A DNA stretch of 64,000 bases, from contig UBWZ01000017.1 in NCBI GenBank assembly GCA_900469345.1, forward strand, positions 78,085 to 142,084. Direction: 5' to 3'. This stretch comes from Hyphomicrobiales bacterium. GTDB lineage: Bacteria > Pseudomonadota > Alphaproteobacteria > Rhizobiales > Rhizobiaceae. Shown piece after piece: positions 59,003 to 64,000 of this stretch (the stretch's first letter is position 1; every line of letters begins with the position of its first letter). The translations under genes were made by a program, and so were the position numbers. Under the pieces are notes generated by a model, which did not search any database, was not told where the DNA came from, and saw nothing but the letters and a program-made list of their open reading frames with translations.

Positions 59003-59359
59003 TCAGTGGCTGGTCTCGAAACTCAGCCGGATGACGTGATGGAGGAATTCGGCGTCGATCAGCATGTTGAAGCCGACCGCCACCTTTTCCTCTTCCCGCC
59101 GCACGAGCGTGCAGCCGATCTCGTCATGGATGCCGAGAATTTCCAGGAAGAAATTGGTGGGAACCGGCAAATGCGGGCTGATTTCGATTTCGGCGCCGGC
59201 CAGCGAGATGCGGCGGATCAGGCAGCGGAACGATGTCTTGGTGCTGAGATGGTGGCCGACGAAGATGATTCGCCCGGGTCGGTCGACCGTGAACTTCTCG
59301 AAGGCCTGTTCCAGAGGCGTATTGTCGTCGGTGAGGTTGTGGACGTTTGTAAAGGGCAT
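59003..59359 (-). CDS. PilZ-like domain protein with degenerate binding motif
   Basis: A 118-residue protein with a PilZ-type fold by pattern (FRCLIRRISLAGAEIEIS). The c-di-GMP signature RxxxR...(D/N)xSxxG is altered: the D/N position is Arg. It may bind the nucleotide poorly or not at all. ATG at 59359 has GGAGGG upstream. It is divergent from the FAD reductase gene. A regulatory role is likely but unproven. Confidence 0.7.
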   Translation of the reverse strand: MPFTNVHNLTDDNTPLEQAFEKFTVDRPGRIIFVGHHLSTKTSFRCLIRRISLAGAEIEISPHLPVPTNFFLEILGIHDEIGCTLVRREEEKVAVGFNMLIDAEFLHHVIRLSFETSH

Positions 59360-59581
59360 CTGACCCTCCTCTTTTCTCCTCATCCTCGGACTTTATTCCC
59401 ACTTCGTTGAAACATATTGAAGACGATGGACAAAATGCCGCTGATCTGTGCCTTTTCGTCGCGTTCTGGCGGCAGGCAAGGCCTGCACGGCTTATTGTCG
59501 GCGAAGGGTTGTTGACGGCCCGGCGGGGCGGCGCTACCCGTGACAGCCACCCTTGGGGGATCACGAGCGGAGGAAAAGGGC

Positions 59582-60799
59582 GTGGCAGGCAGGTTGGTGA
59601 TCGTCGGTGCCGGGCAGGCGGGATTTGCGCTTGCGGCGAAACTGCGCGCATTGAAGGACGAGCGACCGATCACCATCCTCGGCGCCGAAGATGTCATTCC
59701 CTACCAGCGTCCGCCGCTGTCGAAGAAATACCTTCTCGGCGAAATGGATTTCGAGCGGCTGACCTTCCGGCCGCAGACCTGGTTTGCCGAAAACGACGTC
59801 GATCTCAGGATGTCGGCCTATGTCGAGGAAATCCATCGCGATGCCCGCCACGTGCGCATGCAGGACGGTTCGACGCTGGATTACGAAACCCTGGCGCTGG
59901 CGACCGGCTCGACCCCGCGCACGCTTCCCGCGGCCGTCGGCGGCGATCTGGATGGCGTCTACACGGTGCGTGACAAGCGCGACGCCGACCAGCTCGCCGG
60001 CGAAATGCGCCCCGGGCGCCGTCTGCTCATCATCGGGGGCGGCTATATCGGGCTCGAAGCGGCAGCCGTGGCCCGCCATCTGGGGCTGGAAGTCACGCTG
60101 ATCGAGATGGCCGACCGCATCCTGCAGCGCGTCGCGGCTCCCGAAACGTCCGACATCATGCGCGCCATCCACCAGCAACACGGCGTCGTCGTTCGCGAAC
60201 AGACCGGCCTTCGGCGGCTGGTCGGGGACGAGGGCAAGGTCAAGGCGGCCGAGCTTTCGGACGGCTCGGTGATCGACGTCGACTTCGTCATCGTCGGTAT
60301 CGGCGTCAACCCCAATGACCGGCTGGCCCAGCACTGCGGCCTTGACGTCGCCAACGGCATCGTCGTCGACGCGTTTGCCCGCACCTCGGATCCCGCCATC
60401 CTCGCCATGGGCGATTGTGCCATGCTGCCATGGAACGGCACGCGCATCCGCCTCGAATCGGTGCAGAACGCCGTCGACCAGGCGGAAGCGGCAGCCGCCG
60501 TGCTAGCGGGCGGCACGCAGCCCTACGAGCCGAAACCCTGGTTCTGGTCCGACCAGTACGACGTGAAGCTGCAGATCGCCGGCTTCAACCTCGGCTATGA
60601 CGAGACGCTGCTGCGCCCCGGCAGCCGCGAGGGCAGCGCCTCGGTCTGGTATTTCCGGGAAGGGCAGCTGATCGCCGTCGATGCGGTCAACGATGCCAAG
60701 GCCTATGTCGCCGGCAAGAAGCTCCTCGAAATGGGCCGCACGCCCGACCGGGCAAGCCTTTCCGACCCGGCCACCGACCTGAAGCAGTTGCTGTCCTGA
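59582..60799 (+). CDS. FAD/NAD(P)-dependent ferredoxin or rubredoxin reductase-like oxidoreductase
   Basis: A 405-residue flavoprotein of the BphA4/PdR family. It has the FAD motif IVGAGQAGFALAAKL at the N-terminus, the NAD motif IIGGGYIGLEAAAVAR (about 150-165), and the FAD-binding AMGDCAMLPWNG region. The GTG at 59582 follows GGAGGAAAAGG. It would reduce a ferredoxin or putidaredoxin-like partner; none is adjacent. The next gene (HpaI) lies 12 nt downstream, so they may share a transcript. Confidence 0.87.
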   Translation: MAGRLVIVGAGQAGFALAAKLRALKDERPITILGAEDVIPYQRPPLSKKYLLGEMDFERLTFRPQTWFAENDVDLRMSAYVEEIHRDARHVRMQDGSTLDYETLALATGSTPRTLPAAVGGDLDGVYTVRDKRDADQLAGEMRPGRRLLIIGGGYIGLEAAAVARHLGLEVTLIEMADRILQRVAAPETSDIMRAIHQQHGVVVREQTGLRRLVGDEGKVKAAELSDGSVIDVDFVIVGIGVNPNDRLAQHCGLDVANGIVVDAFARTSDPAILAMGDCAMLPWNGTRIRLESVQNAVDQAEAAAAVLAGGTQPYEPKPWFWSDQYDVKLQIAGFNLGYDETLLRPGSREGSASVWYFREGQLIAVDAVNDAKAYVAGKKLLEMGRTPDRASLSDPATDLKQLLS

Positions 60800-60811
60800 C
60801 AAGGAGTTACG

Positions 60812-61609
60812 ATGCCCGCCGACAAGAACACATTCAAGGCGGCCCTGAAGTCCGGGCTGCCGCAGATCGGGCTCTGGCTAAACATGGGCGAAGCGCTTCC
60901 GGCAGAACTCGCCGGCCATGCCGGTTTCGATTGGCTGGTGATCGACGGCGAGCATGGTCCGAACGACCTGCGCAGCATCACCGCACAGCTGCGGGCGCTC
61001 GGCACCTCGCCGTCGGAAGTGGTCGTCCGCCCGCCGGTCGGCGAGCCCTGGATCATCAAGCAACTGCTCGACATCGGCGTGCGCACCCTTCTGGTGCCGA
61101 TGGTCGATTCGGCCGAGCAGGCTGAGAAGCTGGTCCGGGCGGTGCGCTATCCGCCGGCAGGCCTGCGCGGAATGGGGGCCGCCGTGGCGCGCGCCTCGCG
61201 CTTCAACGCCATCCCCGACTATGTCGATACGGCCGACGACGAGATCTGCCTGCTGGTCCAGGCCGAGACCACGGCCGCCATCAACGACATCGAACGCATC
61301 GCCGCGGTCGACGGTGTCGACGGGATCTTCATCGGACCGGCCGATCTGTCGGCCGACATGGGCTTTCGCGGCCGCTTCGAGGCGGCCGAGGTCCAGGAAG
61401 TCATCGAAAAGGCGATCGGCCGAATCATCGCTGCCGGCAAGCCCGCCGGCATCCTCACCTTCAGCGAAAGCCTCAACCGCCGCTATCTCGATCTCGGCGC
61501 GACCTTCGTGGCCGTCGGCGCCGACGTCACCGAACTTTCCGCAGCTTTGCGCGCGCTTGCGGCCAGATACGGGCGCGGGCAGGGGGATGCGCGGTCTTCG
61601 GGCTACTGA
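60812..61609 (+). CDS. HpcH/HpaI-family aldolase
   Basis: A 265-residue class II aldolase of the 4-hydroxy-2-oxoheptanedioate / 2-keto-3-deoxy sugar acid type. Motifs are WLVIDGEHGPNDLRS, LVQAETTAAINDIERIA and GIFIGPADLSADMG, which supply the metal-binding Glu/Asp and the phosphate/carboxylate Arg. It cleaves a 2-keto-4-hydroxy acid into pyruvate plus an aldehyde. The gene is 12 nt after the FAD reductase. The true substrate may be an aromatic or sugar-acid intermediate. Confidence 0.88.
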   Translation: MPADKNTFKAALKSGLPQIGLWLNMGEALPAELAGHAGFDWLVIDGEHGPNDLRSITAQLRALGTSPSEVVVRPPVGEPWIIKQLLDIGVRTLLVPMVDSAEQAEKLVRAVRYPPAGLRGMGAAVARASRFNAIPDYVDTADDEICLLVQAETTAAINDIERIAAVDGVDGIFIGPADLSADMGFRGRFEAAEVQEVIEKAIGRIIAAGKPAGILTFSESLNRRYLDLGATFVAVGADVTELSAALRALAARYGRGQGDARSSGY

Positions 61610-61724
61610 TCGGCGGCGCGGCGGCGGGCTTTTCTGGGGACAAAAGCGCCCTTCGGCGCGGAAATTCCTTATTCTGCCAAATGCGCTTGCATTCGAAAGC
61701 GCTTCGACATAGTTAGGCCGCACC

Positions 61725-61814
61725 GGAGAGGTGGCCGAGTGGTCGAAGGCGCTCCCCTGCTAAGGGAGTATACCCGGAAGGGTATCGTGGGTTCGAATCC
61801 CATCTTCTCCGCCA
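61725..61814 (+). tRNA. tRNA-Ser (anticodon GCT)
   Basis: A 90-nt gene with acceptor arms GGAGAGG and CTTCTCC (one G-U pair), encoded CCA at 61812-61814, anticodon stem CTCCC/GGGAG with loop CTGCTAA giving anticodon GCT (61759-61761), a long class II variable arm (TACCCGGAAGGGTA) and a T arm with GGTTCGAATCC. This is standard for serine and reads AGC/AGT. Confidence 0.96.
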
Positions 61815-62492
61815 TTCCGATTTCAAATTCCATTTCTGTACTGAATGCAGGGCCGCGCTGCGGACCGACGCAGAGCCTCAAGCCCTGACAGGCTTTGGCG
61901 AGTGGTTCGGGTTAGACCGCTCCGCTTCTCGGGCGCAAGGACAGGCGCCGGCCTCACACCCGCGCACCCAATGCATGTCCTTGCGGGGCAGGCACCCAGC
62001 CGCCGGAAATGCCCGTGGCAATAAACTTCGGGCTCGTCGCCACAGGTGCAACCGGTAACGGCTCTTCACCGACCCGTGAACAGCAGACTTTCGGCGCATG
62101 GTGCACTGCGGGGCTGATTCTCACCCAGTATCTTGCGCTTGCAGATGTGTCTGTGGCAGCTTGCGAATCGATACTTTGCGCACATAGTATTTTCCACGAA
62201 TAACGAAGCGCTTATGTGATTTCTGCAGGAACTCGTTTCTTAACAAAGCCTAAAAAATAACTGAGTTGCTGCAAGTGCTTGTGGCCTTTCCGCAACAGCA
62301 TTTGATGAACCTCTAAGTCCAGCCACCATCGGTTGCTGTTCGTCGTTGCATAGCCTCCCGCCTTTTGTATTGTCGGTGATGGAAGCAAGGCGGTGGATCG
62401 TCCTTCTTCCAGCATGGACGGGGTGGGGCAGGGAATGCTGTCCTTCAGCAAAAAGAACCCATACCCAATTTAACTTTGACTGGAGGTCAACA
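61815..62492. other. Gene-free region between tRNA-Ser and the first porin
   Basis: About 680 bp. The first half is GC-rich without a credible gene; the second half (from about 62190) is AT-rich and should hold the porin promoter and leader. No RNA gene was recognised. An upstream in-frame extension of the porin is ignored because the ribosome site TGGAGG at 62481 fixes the start. Confidence 0.45.
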
Positions 62493-63533
62493 ATGAACAT
62501 CAAGAGCCTTCTTCTTGGCTCCGCTGCGGCTCTCGCCGCAGTTTCCGGCGCGCATGCGGCCGACGCTATCGTCGCTGCTGAGCCGGAACCGATGGAATAC
62601 GTTCGCGTCTGCGACGCGTTCGGCAAGGGTTACTTCTATATCCCCGGCTCCGAAACCTGCCTCAAGATCGGCGGTTACGTTCGTTTCGAAGTTCAGTGGA
62701 ACGACTTGGACGGCGACGACAACTGGAACGCCCGTACGCGCGGCCTGGTTAACTTCGAAACCAAGAGCGACACGGAATACGGCGCCCTCGGCTCCTACAT
62801 CGCGTTCCGCACCTGGGCTGAAAACGACTACCAGAACGCTGCAAACTCCGGCGGCGGCAACGCTGTTGAAATCGACGAAGCCTACATCACTGTTGGCGGC
62901 TTCAAGGCTGGTTACAGCTACAACCTCTGGGACGTGGGTCTGTCCGGCGAAACCGACAACCTCGGTTCGAACCGTCTGAACACGGTCGGCTACACCTACA
63001 AGGCAGAATCCTTCTCGGCTGCCGTCTTCGTTGACGAACTCACCAAGCTCTACGGCTCGGGCTCCGGTCTCGACACCTATGCCGACAACGACGGCATCGG
63101 CCTCGAAGGTCAGATCTCCGGCACGTTCGGTCCGATCAGTGCAACACTGCTCGGCGGTTACGACTTCCATCAGGACGAAGGCAGCATTCGTGCGATCGTT
63201 TCCGGCCAGATCGGCCCGGGCGTTCTGTCCGTTGCCGGCCTCTGGACTTCCGGCCCGAACGCCTACTACGACGTTTCGGAATGGACGGTTGCTGCTGAAT
63301 ACGCCGCCAAGCTCAACGACAAGTTCACCATCACCCCCGGCGTCCAGTATTGGGATAGCCTGGACTACATCGGTGGCGACTGGGATGGTGGTCGTGATCA
63401 GTGGAAAGCTGGCGTGACCCTCGACTACAAGATCACCGAAGGTCTGACGTCCAAGGCTTCGGTTCAGTACACCGATGCCGACGGTACCGACTCGGTCTGG
63501 AGCGGCTTCGTCCGTCTGCAGCGTTCGTTCTAA
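62493..63533 (+). CDS. Rhizobiales porin (porin_2/RopA-type), copy 1
   Basis: A 346-residue outer-membrane beta-barrel porin. It has a 22-residue signal peptide (MNIKSLLLGSAAALAAVSGAHA), then a mature start ADAIVAAEPEPMEYVRVCDA followed by the family box CDAFGKGYFYIPGSETCLKI with two conserved Cys, and a C-terminal aromatic end LQRSF for barrel insertion. The composition is acidic and aromatic as in RopA/Omp2b porins. ATG is 6 nt after TGGAGG. A terminator follows directly. A second near-identical porin start follows about 360 bp later. Confidence 0.93.
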   Translation: MNIKSLLLGSAAALAAVSGAHAADAIVAAEPEPMEYVRVCDAFGKGYFYIPGSETCLKIGGYVRFEVQWNDLDGDDNWNARTRGLVNFETKSDTEYGALGSYIAFRTWAENDYQNAANSGGGNAVEIDEAYITVGGFKAGYSYNLWDVGLSGETDNLGSNRLNTVGYTYKAESFSAAVFVDELTKLYGSGSGLDTYADNDGIGLEGQISGTFGPISATLLGGYDFHQDEGSIRAIVSGQIGPGVLSVAGLWTSGPNAYYDVSEWTVAAEYAAKLNDKFTITPGVQYWDSLDYIGGDWDGGRDQWKAGVTLDYKITEGLTSKASVQYTDADGTDSVWSGFVRLQRSF

Positions 63534-63553
63534 TCCGAACGAGAATTCAGGAG

Positions 63554-63581
63554 AAAGCCCGGACACTGTCCGGGCTTTTTT
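63554..63581 (+). terminator. Rho-independent terminator after porin 1
   Basis: Perfect 11-bp arms AAAGCCCGGAC and GTCCGGGCTTT around ACT, followed by TTT. It starts 20 nt after the stop. Confidence 0.92.
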
Positions 63582-63896
63582 CGTTCATGCGGGTGGTGAG
63601 CGGAGGCGCGAGGCAGCCAAACGGCGCCGGTCCCATCGCTTAAGTGTTTACCCTTCCTTAACTTTCGGCGAAAAACGGGCGGGTTCGTGGCCAAACTAGT
63701 GCACAATCGCAACACCAGGGGCCAAATGACGGCGGTGTCATATTGGTTTGGACAGTTAGCGATTGTTGTCGAAGGCACTTCAGGTAGATTGCATATGTGA
63801 CGAGGTTAGAATCGTAATCCGCACAGTTTCTTGGGCTAAGCGCCGTACGATCTGACATCGCTTAGCCTAGTGCAAAACTTGACTTGGAGGTCAAAC
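63582..63896. other. Spacer between the porin genes
   Basis: No gene was recognised. It contains the promoter and leader for the second porin; the last 20 nt (GACTTGGAGGTCAAAC) closely match the leader of porin 1. Confidence 0.4.
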
Positions 63897-64000
63897 ATGA
63901 ACCTGAAGAGCCTTCTTCTTGGCTCCGCTGCGGCCCTCGCAGCAGTGTCCGGCGCCCACGCCGCTGACGCAATCGTAGCCGCCGAGCCGGAGCCGATGGA
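63897..64000 (+). CDS. Rhizobiales porin, copy 2, cut by the window edge
   Basis: Only the first 34 codons are present. The signal peptide MNLKSLLLGSAAALAAVSGA and the mature start ADAIVAAEPEPM differ from porin 1 only at residue 3 in the visible part, and the ribosome site is the same. It is a tandem paralogue that continues beyond 64000. Confidence 0.9.
   Translation, partial: MNLKSLLLGSAAALAAVSGAHAADAIVAAEPEPM

Noticed and set aside
61878..62099. A 73-codon minus-strand frame after the tRNA
   Set aside because: Arg/Cys/Pro-rich composition, no ribosome site and no family; likely chance in GC-rich DNA.

Overview
The window is a 64 kb piece of a GC-rich alphaproteobacterial chromosome, most likely from the Rhizobiaceae (Rhizobium/Sinorhizobium/Agrobacterium relatives). 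The evidence is the gene order ccmIEFH - degP - two-component pair - glnE - PleC-like kinase, which I remember from Sinorhizobium-type chromosomes, together with Rhizobiales-type porins, GT83 sugar transferases and an NADH-linked housekeeping set. No rRNA, CRISPR array, insertion sequence, integrase or phage gene was seen. The genus cannot be fixed from the sequence alone.

Layout. 0-4.2 kb: cytochrome c maturation operon ccmI-ccmE-ccmF-ccmH, each junction a 4-nt stop/start overlap. 4.3-11.3 kb: periplasmic Do protease, an OmpR-type regulator with its kinase, and glnE. 11.3-15.7 kb: a PleC-like hybrid-free PAS kinase (minus strand), then a divergent MFS pump / TetR pair with two matching 21-bp operators. 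15.7-22.7 kb, all minus strand: pepN, two unknown small proteins with a clear terminator, a degenerate family-4 uracil-DNA glycosylase, a YegD-like Hsp70 and a 342-residue low-complexity protein. 22.9-25.8 kb: a cell-wall locus with an AmpR-like LysR regulator divergent from a class D beta-lactamase followed by D-Ala-D-Ala ligase. 25.9-30.3 kb: RND efflux adaptor and permease. 30.4-34.3 kb: small membrane protein, atypical SDR, ETF-ubiquinone oxidoreductase and a vapBC toxin-antitoxin pair.

34.3-42.5 kb: sarcosine/dimethylglycine dehydrogenase, Tat-lipoprotein L,D-transpeptidase, DoxX protein, MDR reductase, MFS transporter, lipid kinase and a TTG-start unknown protein. 42.5-48.5 kb: spermidine-synthase-like protein, large MscS channel, and a divergent glutamine-synthetase-like / class III aminotransferase pair that suggests putrescine or polyamine use. 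48.5-53.6 kb: an envelope glycosylation unit with a polyprenyl-phosphate GT2, two tandem GT83 transferases and a divergent multi-pass membrane protein. 53.6-54.5 kb: a vapB-vapB-vapC array in which the vapC ATG seems to have become ATA. 54.6-61.6 kb: AMP nucleosidase, small envelope proteins, HisC-like aminotransferase, PilZ protein, FAD reductase and HpaI aldolase. 61.7-64 kb: tRNA-Ser(GCT) and two tandem porins, the second cut by the window edge.

Most of the window is core metabolism and envelope biology. The points most worth a second look are the vapC start-codon loss with a doubled antitoxin, the two-operator TetR/MFS control region with recognisable promoters, the AmpR-like/class D/ddl locus, the low-complexity protein beside an Hsp70, and the GT2/GT83 cassette. 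I did not find a system that I can claim is wholly new.
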